Shown: positions 11,000 through 19,474 of the stretch, piece by piece
Layout of the letters: each line of letters begins with the position of its first letter
How positions within the stretch are numbered: position 1 is the stretch's first letter
Assembly: GCA_020634575.1 (NCBI GenBank)
Contig: JACKBM010000020.1
Location: 28,753 to 92,752 of the forward strand
From: Ardenticatenales bacterium
GTDB taxonomy: Bacteria; Chloroflexota; Anaerolineae; Promineifilales; Promineifilaceae
Length of the DNA stretch: 64,000 bases
Direction of reading: 5' to 3'
Notes under the pieces: model-generated
Told to the model about the DNA's origin: nothing
The model's input: the letters and a program-made list of their open reading frames with translations, nothing else
Databases searched by the model: none
Made by a program: the position numbers and the translations under genes

Positions 11000-11599
11000 G
11001 TGATAGTTAATTACAGTCAAGGTGACTGGATTGTCCATGCTGAGTATGGGCTTGGGCAGATCAAAAAGGTTGTCGAAAAGGAGATTAGCGGCGAAGCCAA
11101 ACGTTATTTTCGCATTGCCGCGGCCAACAGCACGTTCTGGGTTCCGGTTGAGCAGATGGACGGCGAGCTAATCCGACCTTTGTCAACTGAAGACGAAATG
11201 GCGGACGCGCTAGCCCTTTTTGACAAGTCGGCCAAAGAGATGTCGACCAATTACAAGGTGCGGCAAAAGCGGATCCGCGAGGCACGCCGTCGCAACACGC
11301 CCCGAGCAATAGCTCGGCTGCTACGGGACCTGCGGGCGCACTGGCGTAATAAGCGGGCCACCAATGTAAGTGAGCGGCGTGTCTATCAAACATTGAAAGA
11401 GCGTCTGGCACGCGAATGGGCCATAGTGGCCGGCGGTCGGGCTGAGGCAATGGAAGCACGGATTGACAGGATGCTAAACCCGCTCATGGCCACCAGCGGC
11501 GCCAGCGCTCTGGATGTGCCTGTGCCCCAACCAGAGCCCCATACAACCGGCGGCTCGCGCTGGCGTGTCTGGCGTGGTGGCCAGACGCTAAATCGTTAA
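11000..11599 (+). CDS. CarD/CdnL-type transcriptional regulator
   Basis: A 199-residue protein starting MIVNYSQGDWIVHAEYGLGQI, a typical CarD/CdnL/TRCF RNA polymerase-interacting domain (residues about 1-65), followed by a basic helical C-terminal domain that in known CarD proteins contacts promoter DNA. Family members bind the RNAP beta subunit and stabilise the open complex, especially at stable-RNA promoters. The GTG at 11000 is preferred because AAGGAG at 10986-10991 is 8 nt upstream; the longer in-frame reading overlaps the zinc-finger gene. The last 35 residues are Pro/Gly-rich and probably disordered. It sits between a DksA/TraR-type gene and an S1-domain gene, consistent with a growth-rate or stress-control cluster. 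Confidence 0.85.
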   Translation: MIVNYSQGDWIVHAEYGLGQIKKVVEKEISGEAKRYFRIAAANSTFWVPVEQMDGELIRPLSTEDEMADALALFDKSAKEMSTNYKVRQKRIREARRRNTPRAIARLLRDLRAHWRNKRATNVSERRVYQTLKERLAREWAIVAGGRAEAMEARIDRMLNPLMATSGASALDVPVPQPEPHTTGGSRWRVWRGGQTLNR

Positions 11600-11630
11600 T
11601 TTATTTTCCAACATTCAATATAGGAGCAAA

Positions 11631-12815
11631 ATGTATATCGCAGAAAACGAAAAACAAGTCAACACAAACGAAATTCCCGCTGAGAACCTGTTCGCCACGT
11701 TGCTGGCCGAATACGAACCCGTCGTGCCGCATAAGGGGCAGTTCCTGGCCGGCGAGATCGTGCAGATCGAAGATAACATGATCCTCGCCAATGTGGATGC
11801 CAAGCGGACAGCGGTCGTGCCGCCGCAGGACCTGGCCCGGCTTGATGAAGCAGACCTCGAAGCGCTCGAGGTTGGCGACGAGGTCACTCTTTATGTCCTG
11901 CATACGCCGATCGGTGACGAAGACCTGCTGGTCTCGCTGAATCGCGGCCTGGAGCTGCGCGACTGGGAGAATGCCGGCGACTACATGGCTGACGAAGAGG
12001 TCGTTGAGTTGGAAGTTATCGGCCATAACAAGGGTGGTCTGCTGGTCGCCTTTGGCCATTTGCGCGGCTTTGTGCCAACTTCCCACGTACCGTCTTTGCG
12101 GCGCCTGCAAAATCGGCGTGAGTTGGCCAGCCTGAAAGAAGATATGGTGGGCGAAGAGCTGCCGCTCAAGGTTATCGAGGTGGATCCGCAGCGCCGGCGC
12201 CTGATCCTGTCGGCCACCAAAGCGCAGACCGAGGTCAAGGCACAGCGCCTGCTGGAGCTCAAGCTCAAAGAGCATGAAGCTATCAAAGGCACCGTGACCA
12301 ACCTGGTGAAATTTGGCGCCTTTGTCGACCTGGATGGCGTTGAAGGGTTGATTCATCTCTCGGAACTGGCCTGGACCCATGTGCGGCAACCGGCCGATGT
12401 TCTAGCGGCGGGTGATGAAGTTGAAGTGCTGATTCAGGCGGTTGACCTGGAGCAGGAGCGCATCAGCCTGAGCCGCAAAGCGCTGTTGCCCAGCCCCTGG
12501 GACAGCTTCATGGCCAGGTACGAGATTGGCGAGCTCATCGAAGGCACCGTGACCAATGTGACGGATTTCGGCGCTTTTGTCAGCCTGGCTGACGGCATCG
12601 AAGGGCTGATTCATGTCAGTGAGATGCATGGCGGGCGTGATCTGGAGCCGAAGGATTTGCTGAGCCGAGGCGATCAGGTTTTGGTGCGCATCTTGCGGCT
12701 GGAGCCGGAGCGTGAACGGATTGGGCTGAGCCAGCGCCAGGTCAGCCAGTGGGAAGAGACCGAATGGATCTTCCAGCAGCAGCAAGAGGCTGAGGCTGAG
12801 GCTGTCGCAGCCTAA
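11631..12815 (+). CDS. rpsA: S1 RNA-binding domain protein (ribosomal protein S1-like)
   Basis: A 394-residue protein with four S1 OB-fold repeats at about residues 35-105, 118-190, 213-282 and 298-366. The last two are the most canonical (GTVTNxxxFGAFVxLxDGxEGLIHxSE). Four-repeat S1 proteins replace the six-repeat E. coli form in many Gram-positive and Chloroflexota-type bacteria. They help mRNA binding to the 30S subunit, though some homologues act in RNA metabolism instead. The start ATG at 11631 has AGGAGC about 8 nt upstream. The C-terminus is a Glu/Gln/Ala-rich tail. A strong intrinsic terminator follows at 12842. The gene symbol is by homology to the S1 family and not proven. Confidence 0.8.
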   Translation: MYIAENEKQVNTNEIPAENLFATLLAEYEPVVPHKGQFLAGEIVQIEDNMILANVDAKRTAVVPPQDLARLDEADLEALEVGDEVTLYVLHTPIGDEDLLVSLNRGLELRDWENAGDYMADEEVVELEVIGHNKGGLLVAFGHLRGFVPTSHVPSLRRLQNRRELASLKEDMVGEELPLKVIEVDPQRRRLILSATKAQTEVKAQRLLELKLKEHEAIKGTVTNLVKFGAFVDLDGVEGLIHLSELAWTHVRQPADVLAAGDEVEVLIQAVDLEQERISLSRKALLPSPWDSFMARYEIGELIEGTVTNVTDFGAFVSLADGIEGLIHVSEMHGGRDLEPKDLLSRGDQVLVRILRLEPERERIGLSQRQVSQWEETEWIFQQQQEAEAEAVAA

Positions 12816-12841
12816 AAATCCGCGCTCTTTGTGAGCAATAA

Positions 12842-12869
12842 AAAAAGACCGCCACGGCGGTCTTTTTTT
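12842..12869. terminator. Intrinsic terminator, probably bidirectional
   Basis: A GACCGCC/GGCGGTC stem is flanked by a run of A on the left and a run of seven T on the right, 27 bp after the S1 gene. The symmetric A and T tracts let it act on both strands, so it could also end the tiny minus-strand ORF at 12893-12949. Confidence 0.9.
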
Positions 12870-12892
12870 GTTGCATGTTACAGGTCTGGGGA

Positions 12893-12949
12893 TTACATGC
12901 CTGTGAGGATGCCGCGCAGTTCGCTGGCATGTTTAGCCTCAGTTGACAT
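12893..12949 (-). CDS. Possible 18-residue small ORF
   Basis: On the minus strand ATG is preceded by GGAG with 5-nt spacing, and encodes MSTEAKHASELRGILTGM before TAA. The ORF lies directly in front of the bidirectional terminator at 12842-12869, so SD, ORF and terminator form a compact unit. No family was recognised. It could be a real small protein, the relic of a larger gene, or chance. Only conservation or transcription data could decide. Confidence 0.3.
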   Translation of the reverse strand: MSTEAKHASELRGILTGM

Positions 12950-13084
12950 AGATACTCCATGTCCCCCAATACAAAGGCGGGTTAGGCGCGAGATATAAGA
13001 TGAGGCAGAGCAAAATTCTGGTATCCTTGACGGGTATCGAGGACAGCTGTCCCTGTCGAAGCACAAGTAAGAGGCAAAAGAAAA

Positions 13085-14944
13085 ATGAACACCAATTTAG
13101 CGGCTCGTGAGGAGCTGTTGCGGCAAGAATCCAACCTGCTGATAACCAGCGGCGATGTGACCTTTCGTGATCTCAACAAAAACGGCCGTCTGGACATTTA
13201 TGAGGATCCGAACCGGCCGGTGGCTGAACGGGTCGAGGATCTGCTCAGCCAGATGAACCTGGCGGAAAAGGCCGGTATGCTCTTCATCAATGGCGCCATC
13301 GTGAATGAGGATGGCTCTCTGGCCGAGCAACCGAATGGCCCAGGGCATGGGCAGATAGCCATCCAACTCATTAAGCAGCAAAAGATGAACCACTTTAACC
13401 TCTGGCAAATCCCGGCGGCGACGGTGGCGGCCCATTGGCATAACAACCTGCAGCGTTACGCTGAGCAGACCCGGCTGGGCATCCCGGTCACGATCGCTTC
13501 CGACCCGCGCAACCATTTTAGCCAGAACATCTTTGCCATGGCGGCGACCGACTTTTCGCAATGGTGTGAGACGCTGGGCTTTGGCGCCCTGGCCGACGCC
13601 GGCCTGGTGGAGCAGTTTGCCGACATGGTGCGGCAGGAGTATGTCGCGGCTGGCATTCGGGTGGCGCTGCATCCACAGATCGATCTGGCCACGGAGCCCC
13701 GCTGGTCGCGCATCAGCGGCACCTTTGGCGAGGACGCCCACGTCTCGGCTGAGCTTGGCGCCGCCTACATTCGCGGTTTCCAGGGCGAAGCATTGGGACC
13801 TGAGAGCGTCGCCTGCATGACCAAGCATTTTCCCGGCGGCGGCCCGCAGAAAGAGGGGCTGGACCCCCATTTTGAGTTCCAAAAAGGGCAGGTCTATCCT
13901 GGCGATAATTTTGACTATCACCTGATCCCGTTTGAAGCGGCCCTGGCAGCGGGCACAGCTTCAATGATGCCCTATTACGGCATCCCGGTGGGGCAGACGG
14001 ATGAGGATGTGGCCATGTCCTACAACAAGGCGATCATCACCGGGCTGCTGCGGGAGAAATATGGCTTTGAAGGCGTGATTTGTACAGATTGGGGTCTGAT
14101 TACGGACCGGCCGATTGCCGATACCATCTGGCCGGCGCGCGCCTGGGGGGTTGAGCATTTGAGCGAAGTGGATCGGGTGCTGAAAGCGCTGGAGGCTGGT
14201 GTGGACCAGTTTGGCGGCGAACACCGAACGGAACTGGTCCTGGAACTGGTCGAAAGCGGCCGTCTGTCTGAGGAGCGAATCAATGCGTCGGTGCGCCGGC
14301 TGCTCCAGCAGAAATTTGAGCTGGGGCTGTTCGACAATCCATTTGTGGATGAGAGCCAGGTGCCGGTAGTGCTGGGCCGGACGGCGCATCACGAGGCGGC
14401 GGCGCTGGCGCAACGGCGGTCGTTGACCCTGCTCAAAAATGAAGACCAGGCTTTGCCGTTGTCGGGCCAGCCGAAACTTTACGTCAAAAATGTGGCGGCG
14501 GACGTGGCGGCAGCGTACGGAACAGTGGTAGCAACGCCAGCAGAGGCCGACTTTGCCATCCTGCGGTTGTCGACGCCCTGGTATCCGGTCGAGACCCAAA
14601 ACCCGTTTGCCCGCAATTTCCATCATGGCGATCTGGATTTTAAGGGCGAGGAACTGGCTGAGATCCTGGCCTTGCTGCGGGAAGTGCCGACGATCGTCGT
14701 GCTGTATCTGGACCGGCCGGCGGTGATCCCGGAGATCAATGCGGCGGCGCGAGCGCTGCTGGTGGAGTATGGCGCCAGCGATGCGGCGGTGCTGGATGTG
14801 ATTTTTGGGCAGACCCGGCCGGAAGGGAAACTACCCTTCGAGCTACCCTCGTCGATGGCCGCCGTCCGGGCGCAAAAAGAAGATTTGCCCCATGATTCGG
14901 AGAATCCGCTCTACGCATATGGCTTTGGCCTGAGCTACGAATGA
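13085..14944 (+). CDS. Glycoside hydrolase family 3 (beta-glucosidase-like)
   Basis: A 619-residue GH3 enzyme. The N-terminal FRDLNKNGRLDIYEDPNRP region is typical of bacterial GH3 proteins. The TIM-barrel domain follows (about 50-400), with the KHFPGGG motif and the nucleophile aspartate in ICTDWG (Asp335). The alpha/beta sandwich GH3-C domain ends with the usual YGFGLSYE. No signal peptide is seen, so it probably acts in the cytoplasm on imported oligosaccharides. Family substrates include beta-glucosides, xylosides and N-acetylglucosaminides; the specificity here cannot be read from sequence alone. Its stop overlaps the start of the sulfatase by 4 bp (ATGA), indicating translational coupling and a shared pathway, possibly breakdown of sulfated glycans. 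Confidence 0.9.
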   Translation: MNTNLAAREELLRQESNLLITSGDVTFRDLNKNGRLDIYEDPNRPVAERVEDLLSQMNLAEKAGMLFINGAIVNEDGSLAEQPNGPGHGQIAIQLIKQQKMNHFNLWQIPAATVAAHWHNNLQRYAEQTRLGIPVTIASDPRNHFSQNIFAMAATDFSQWCETLGFGALADAGLVEQFADMVRQEYVAAGIRVALHPQIDLATEPRWSRISGTFGEDAHVSAELGAAYIRGFQGEALGPESVACMTKHFPGGGPQKEGLDPHFEFQKGQVYPGDNFDYHLIPFEAALAAGTASMMPYYGIPVGQTDEDVAMSYNKAIITGLLREKYGFEGVICTDWGLITDRPIADTIWPARAWGVEHLSEVDRVLKALEAGVDQFGGEHRTELVLELVESGRLSEERINASVRRLLQQKFELGLFDNPFVDESQVPVVLGRTAHHEAAALAQRRSLTLLKNEDQALPLSGQPKLYVKNVAADVAAAYGTVVATPAEADFAILRLSTPWYPVETQNPFARNFHHGDLDFKGEELAEILALLREVPTIVVLYLDRPAVIPEINAAARALLVEYGASDAAVLDVIFGQTRPEGKLPFELPSSMAAVRAQKEDLPHDSENPLYAYGFGLSYE

Positions 14945-16377
14945 GGATCGGCCGGCGCGAGTTTTTGAAGCGGGCCGGCCTGGCTGGTGGGGCGTTGGCC
15001 GCAACCGGCCTGGCGGCCCGCTTATACCGCAACCGGGTCGGGCGGGATTATGATTCGGCACGGACGGAACAGCTGTTAAACGCCGTGCCGCCGGCGGCAG
15101 ATCCGGCCGGTCTGCCCAACATAGTCGTGATCATGGCTGATGATCTGGGTTACGGCGATCTGGGGGCGTACGGCGGCGAGTTGATTCAGACGCCGGCCAT
15201 CGACAGCCTGGCCGCGGCCGGGGTGAAGCTAACCAACTTCTACGCCTGCGCGGCAGTTTGTACGCCGTCGCGGGCCGGTATGTTGACCGGCCGGTACCCC
15301 ATCCGCACCCTGCTGACGCTGCCGCTCTACCCCAAAAACCATCCGATGGAGTACGTCCTCAAACTGGTTGATCGTTACCAGTATGACGTGACCGGCATCC
15401 CAACTGACGAGGCGACCCTGGCAGAGCTACTGGGACGGCGTGGTTACCGCACCGGGTTGGTCGGCAAATGGCACCTGGGCGACCAGCCCGGCCATCTGCC
15501 GGCCGATAATGGGTTTGATTCGTTCTACGGGGCGCTGTACTCCAATGACGTGGAGAAATTTGCCATCTGGCGCGATGATGCGATCGACATCCCGGCGCCC
15601 GTTGAGCAGAGCCAGCTCACCCCTGCTTACACGCGCGAGGCCATTGATTTTATTCGGGCCAGCGCTGACGGTCCCTTTTTCCTGTACCTCTCCCACACTG
15701 CCGTCCACGAGCCGCTCTTTGTGGGCGATGAATTTCGGGGGAGCTCACCGGCCGGTCTCTATGGCGACGCAGTGGCTGAGCTGGATTGGAGTACGGGCCA
15801 GATTCTCGAGACGCTGGCGGAACTGGGGTTGGCGGAGAACACCCTGGTCCTGTTCACCAGCGACAATGGGCCCTGGTGGCAGGGCAGCCCGGGTGCGTTC
15901 CGCGGGCGCAAGAACAACATTGCCGATGGCGGTTTGCGGGTGCCGCTGCTGGTGCGCTGGCCGGCGGGCTTACCGGCCGGGGCCACCAGCGACGAACTCG
16001 CCGTCAACTTCGATATTTTCGCCACCTGCCTGGCGCTGGCCGGCGTGGATACGCCTTCAGATCGGACCATCGACGGCCGGGATATCCTGCCGCTGTTACG
16101 CGGCGAGGCGGCCAGCCCTCATGAGCAGTTCTTTTACTACGATGGCCCCATCCTGGCCGCCGTCCGCGACCACAAATGGAAATACCAGCGCCGCCACATG
16201 TCCGACAACGGCGGCTACCCCATCTTCAACCAGGGCCCCTTTCTCTTCGACCTGGAAAACGACCCGGCCGAATCTTACAACCTCATCGAGCATTTTCCGG
16301 AGGTCGCGGCGGAGATGATTTACCAGCTTGACGCCTGGGAACTGGCGCTGGCGAGCAACCAGCGGGGCTGGCTCTAG
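14941..16377 (+). CDS. Tat-exported arylsulfatase-type sulfatase
   Basis: A 478-residue sulfatase of the alkaline phosphatase superfamily. The N-terminus has a twin-arginine signal (RREFLKR followed by a hydrophobic stretch, residues about 4-30). The core begins at about residue 60 with NIVVIMADDLGYGDLG, whose aspartates bind the metal. The formylglycine motif is Cys-Thr-Pro-Ser-Arg (Cys107) followed by AGMLTGR, so activity requires a formylglycine-generating or anSME enzyme, not seen in this window. KWHLGD and FTSDNGP motifs are also present. It hydrolyses sulfate esters; the natural substrate is unknown. Overlap with the GH3 gene suggests joint degradation of a sulfated oligosaccharide, although the GH3 enzyme looks cytoplasmic and the sulfatase exported. 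Confidence 0.92.
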   Translation: MRIGRREFLKRAGLAGGALAATGLAARLYRNRVGRDYDSARTEQLLNAVPPAADPAGLPNIVVIMADDLGYGDLGAYGGELIQTPAIDSLAAAGVKLTNFYACAAVCTPSRAGMLTGRYPIRTLLTLPLYPKNHPMEYVLKLVDRYQYDVTGIPTDEATLAELLGRRGYRTGLVGKWHLGDQPGHLPADNGFDSFYGALYSNDVEKFAIWRDDAIDIPAPVEQSQLTPAYTREAIDFIRASADGPFFLYLSHTAVHEPLFVGDEFRGSSPAGLYGDAVAELDWSTGQILETLAELGLAENTLVLFTSDNGPWWQGSPGAFRGRKNNIADGGLRVPLLVRWPAGLPAGATSDELAVNFDIFATCLALAGVDTPSDRTIDGRDILPLLRGEAASPHEQFFYYDGPILAAVRDHKWKYQRRHMSDNGGYPIFNQGPFLFDLENDPAESYNLIEHFPEVAAEMIYQLDAWELALASNQRGWL

Positions 16378-16656
16378 TCCTCAACCTATGGCCACTATCA
16401 AGGTAGACGGATACCAGCTCGGTTCGGGTCCATTGGCGCCAACATTGCTGGCGGCAAAAATCGGCAAACACACCCGGAGAAAGAGCGCTGGCGTAAGCCG
16501 AACCTGCGTCAAAAGTCTGATGCACTCCAGCTCTGCCTGGCTTAAAATGCGGAGATGAAGCGGCAAACCTGACCACGAGCTGGTTGGCGAAACAAGCTCC
16601 TGGCCATTTATCTGTCCCTTGGCCGCTAAGGTGATGTCTGCATGGAGATGAGCGCG

Positions 16657-17340
16657 ATGAAACGGGTAATGCAAATTGCTGGCATGATGATAGGTTCAAC
16701 TCTGGTATTGGCGATTCTGCTGACGATCATTCTTTTCTGGATAGTCCCTGGCCAAAATTCGTTAGCTGCTTCCTCGGCCCCAGACTCACCTGTTAATGGA
16801 CCAGACCTGGACGGCCCAAGCGGAACACCGACCGGGGAGATGTTGGGCGACGAACTGCCGCCGACCAATGCTGGTATTGGGCTGGACGCAGCCAGTGCCT
16901 TGCCAACACCCATTCCTGGTGAGACTTTGCTCTATTTTACGCCTACTGATAGTGATGCTACGGCTACTGTTCTGTACCTTACCAATACGGACTCAGCTGC
17001 ACATATCGTGGCGCTGCGCGGTTTCAGCTACAACGGCGTTCTCGTCTATTCGCTCAATATAAACGTCGGGGCAAATAGCTTCTTGCGTTTGGCCAGTGAT
17101 TCCATCGTCGCTGCGCCGCCGCCCAGTTGGGCAACCCCGGCGCCTATCATCACGAACTTCACTGATTTTACATATTTCGCCAGCCTTTCATTGCCTGCCG
17201 GTGTGCATGCAGAAGGCTACGTCCTGTTTAATCCCGGGACAGGCACAGTGGATCCGCGTAAGGATCAAGGGGCCATCCCGTTGCGTTTCACCACCGATCC
17301 ATCAACTCTTTTTCTGCCAACAGTGCCTTCTAATCCGTAG
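16657..17340 (+). CDS. Membrane-anchored or secreted protein of unknown function
   Basis: About 227 residues. An N-terminal hydrophobic helix (residues about 5-32) acts as signal peptide or anchor, followed by a Pro/Ser/Asp-rich linker. A beta-rich domain at about 85-200 resembles the extracellular proteins that handle a short-lived scaffold of 'YSLNINVGANSFLRLASDS'-type strands. It ends with LFLPTVPSNP, a short motif reminiscent of the YLPVVV near the end of the giant protein at the left edge. The ATG at 16657 is chosen because GGAG (16644-16647) lies 9 nt upstream; in-frame ATGs also occur at 16642 and 16648. No family was recognised. It lies 279 bp after the sulfatase and is probably a separate unit. 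Confidence 0.65.
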   Translation: MKRVMQIAGMMIGSTLVLAILLTIILFWIVPGQNSLAASSAPDSPVNGPDLDGPSGTPTGEMLGDELPPTNAGIGLDAASALPTPIPGETLLYFTPTDSDATATVLYLTNTDSAAHIVALRGFSYNGVLVYSLNINVGANSFLRLASDSIVAAPPPSWATPAPIITNFTDFTYFASLSLPAGVHAEGYVLFNPGTGTVDPRKDQGAIPLRFTTDPSTLFLPTVPSNP

Positions 17341-17397
17341 ACTACGAGGCATTTGTAAAACTATTTGACTTGGGGCAAGCGGCAGCGGCCGTGCCAC

Positions 17398-18216
17398 CTA
17401 GTTCAAACTTGCCAGGAAGGCGCGCAGGTGCGTCATGTAGGTGCCGTAATCCTCAAAGCGGACATGGTGGCCGGTGCCCGGAATGTGGACGATGGTGCAG
17501 CCCGGATTCAGCTCGCCGACCCGGGCGGCGACCTCTGGCGTGACGATGCCGCCGCGTTCGGGATCGGCCGTGACCAGCAGCGCCGGCACGTCGATTTTGG
17601 CGACGTTATCGAGCCAATCGGTGCCGCGGATGCTCAGGATGGAGAGGATGTTTGGGTCCAGCTCCTTTTTGGCCGGGCACCAGGTGTTGATGACCCATTC
17701 CGGCCAGTTTGGGTGCTCGACGCGGGTGTCGGCGATGAGCTGATCCAGCGGCGTGTTGACGCAGGTATCAACCCAGGGGGCCATCGGGTGTTCGGCCGGC
17801 GGCTCGACCGGGGCGCCAGTGGGCGGGACGAACCAGGGCGGGTCTTCCAGCAGTAAGGCGCGGGCGATTTCCGGGAAGCGGACGCCGATCTCATAGGTGA
17901 TCATGGCGCCCATCGAATGGCCGCCGACGATGGGGTTTTCCAGCTCCAGCGCCTTGATGAGGCCGGCCAGGTCTGCGGCCATGTCGACTGCTTTGCCCGG
18001 TTGAATGCGCTCGGATTGGCCGTGGCCGCGGGCATCGGCCATGAGGATGTCGTATTGCTCTTCCAGGTCGAGGGCGGTTTGCAGCCAGCAGAGGGCGTTA
18101 TCGGAAAAGCCATGCTGCAGGACGAGGGCGGGTTTGTCGCCGTTGCCGGTGCGCCAGTAATGCAGGGCGACGCCGTCGACGGTGAGGGTGTTTTCAGTCC
18201 AGTGTGAAGGGATCAT
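17398..18216 (-). CDS. Alpha/beta-fold hydrolase
   Basis: A 272-residue alpha/beta hydrolase. The oxyanion region is LQHGFSDN (about 33-40), the nucleophile elbow is GGHSMG (Ser101), the acid is probably an aspartate in the second half, and the histidine is His250 or His251 in PGTGHH. It resembles cytosolic esterases and epoxide- or haloperoxidase-like hydrolases; the substrate cannot be assigned. No signal peptide. Its start lies 8 bp after the stop of the upstream MBL-fold gene on the same strand, so the two are likely cotranscribed and may handle a common substrate. Confidence 0.88.
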   Translation of the reverse strand: MIPSHWTENTLTVDGVALHYWRTGNGDKPALVLQHGFSDNALCWLQTALDLEEQYDILMADARGHGQSERIQPGKAVDMAADLAGLIKALELENPIVGGHSMGAMITYEIGVRFPEIARALLLEDPPWFVPPTGAPVEPPAEHPMAPWVDTCVNTPLDQLIADTRVEHPNWPEWVINTWCPAKKELDPNILSILSIRGTDWLDNVAKIDVPALLVTADPERGGIVTPEVAARVGELNPGCTIVHIPGTGHHVRFEDYGTYMTHLRAFLASLN

Positions 18217-18224
18217 GGTTGTGC

Positions 18225-19094
18225 CTACTCTTCGCGGATACCGGCCGGATCAAACGAGATACTCGTCCGGCCAATGGTCACGATATGCTGTTTGGGCGCA
18301 CCGGGGAAGGCCGATGGCTTGAGTTCGATATTGGCCGTGCCCGCGACAATCTGCTCGAGGGCGGTGATGGCGTCCGGCAGCGCGTCGGCGCCCAGCGGCT
18401 CACCCAGGGCGCGGAAATCATAGTGACCGTTGTAATACTGGTCATACTGGTCGCGCATGTCGTAAAGCCGTTTGAGATAGAAAAGCGCCTTCTCAATGGA
18501 GACAAAATTGGGCGTACCGCGCATTCGGGTGCAGAACAGCCCCAGGTTGCAGTTGCAGGCATCGCCCAGGAACAACGTGCGCGTGTTTTCATCCAGGAAG
18601 GTGATGGAGCCGGCGGTGTGGCCCGGACAATCGTAAACCGTCAACTTCCGGTTGCCGAGGTCGATGACATCGCCATCAACCAGCGGGTAGAGCGTGGGTT
18701 CCGGTCCCCACTCGCCGACATCGACCGACAGGTCGTACGGATAATCCCCTTTCTCCCGCTCGGCGATCCATTGGATGTAGCCGACACGCTTGGCCACATC
18801 GAGGCCCAGGCCGCCACCGGTGTTGAAGTCGGCCATGTCGCGGGGATGGATGTAGCCGTGGTCAAACTGGCCGGCGTTACCGACGTGGTCGACGTGGTTG
18901 TGGGTGTAGCAGATCATCAGCGGCTTGTCGGTTAGCGTCTGCACAAAGCCTTTCAGGTCGCCGATGCCGACGCCAGTATCCATCAGCATCGCCTTTTCCT
19001 CGCCAACGATCAGAAAGACCGAGGCGCAATCAAACTCCCCGATTTCAAACGTATTCGGGGCAAACTCCTTATAAGGATAAGCTTGGGTTTTCAT
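18225..19094 (-). CDS. MBL-fold metallo-hydrolase
   Basis: A 289-residue metallo-beta-lactamase-fold protein. The metal motif THNHVDH gives His65, His67, Asp69 and His70; further ligands are in the PGHTAGSITFLD region and near the C-terminal half. Family members hydrolyse lactones, thioesters or glutathione conjugates; the sequence does not discriminate. The ATG at 19094 is preceded by GAGG with good spacing, and a TATAAT -10 lies about 36 nt upstream at 19131-19136. It is the first gene of a two-gene unit with the alpha/beta hydrolase. Confidence 0.88.
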   Translation of the reverse strand: MKTQAYPYKEFAPNTFEIGEFDCASVFLIVGEEKAMLMDTGVGIGDLKGFVQTLTDKPLMICYTHNHVDHVGNAGQFDHGYIHPRDMADFNTGGGLGLDVAKRVGYIQWIAEREKGDYPYDLSVDVGEWGPEPTLYPLVDGDVIDLGNRKLTVYDCPGHTAGSITFLDENTRTLFLGDACNCNLGLFCTRMRGTPNFVSIEKALFYLKRLYDMRDQYDQYYNGHYDFRALGEPLGADALPDAITALEQIVAGTANIELKPSAFPGAPKQHIVTIGRTSISFDPAGIREE

Positions 19095-19130
19095 CGTTTC
19101 CTCTTGGGGTGTGAAGCCAAATCAGGATTG

Positions 19131-19136
19131 ATTATA
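19131..19136 (-). promoter_or_regulatory. -10 box upstream of the MBL-fold gene
   Basis: On the minus strand TATAAT, with TG just upstream, sits 36 nt before the ATG of the MBL-fold gene. No clear -35 was found at 16-18 bp, so this would rely on the extended -10. Confidence 0.5.
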
Positions 19137-19180
19137 CACCTGCCAATGGTGAAATCGCGACTTTTGGCGGGTAGGCTCGG

Positions 19181-19474
19181 TCAGGTGGCGGCGTTACTGC
19201 GACCGTACCGGAAAGCATCGGCATAGGCTTCCAAATCAATAGCCGGTGCGTGGGCCTGGCCCACGGCCCGTCGGTACATGCCGTCAACCATCAGCGGTGC
19301 CAAAAGGGCGGACAGCGTGTTCTGCGGCGGCTCCGGCTTCAGGCGGCCCTCGTCCTGGTGGCGTGCCAGGATAGCGGCTACGGCTGCCAGGTTGGCCAGC
19401 GGCGTCTACTGGGTGTGGCTTAGCTCGGGATGCCGGGGAAGTTCAGCGAGGAGCATTGGCATGATTTCGCCGCG
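19181..19474 (-). pseudogene. TetR-family regulator remnant (C-terminal part only, with internal stop)
   Basis: Reading the minus strand from about 19474 gives EIMPMLLAELPRHPELSHTQ, a TAG stop at 19406-19408, and then about 74 in-frame residues (ILARHQDEGRLKPE...LMVDGMYRRA) to TGA at 19181. This matches the C-terminal ligand-binding and dimer region of TetR regulators. The N-terminal helix-turn-helix is absent: upstream sequence switches abruptly to a plus-strand nitroreductase fragment. It is therefore a pseudogene by both truncation and nonsense mutation. Family assignment rests on the pattern of conserved positions by eye. Confidence 0.6.

Noticed and set aside
15440..16318. 292-codon plus ORF inside the sulfatase gene
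   Set aside because: It is the alternative frame of the sulfatase, with no start context or family similarity.
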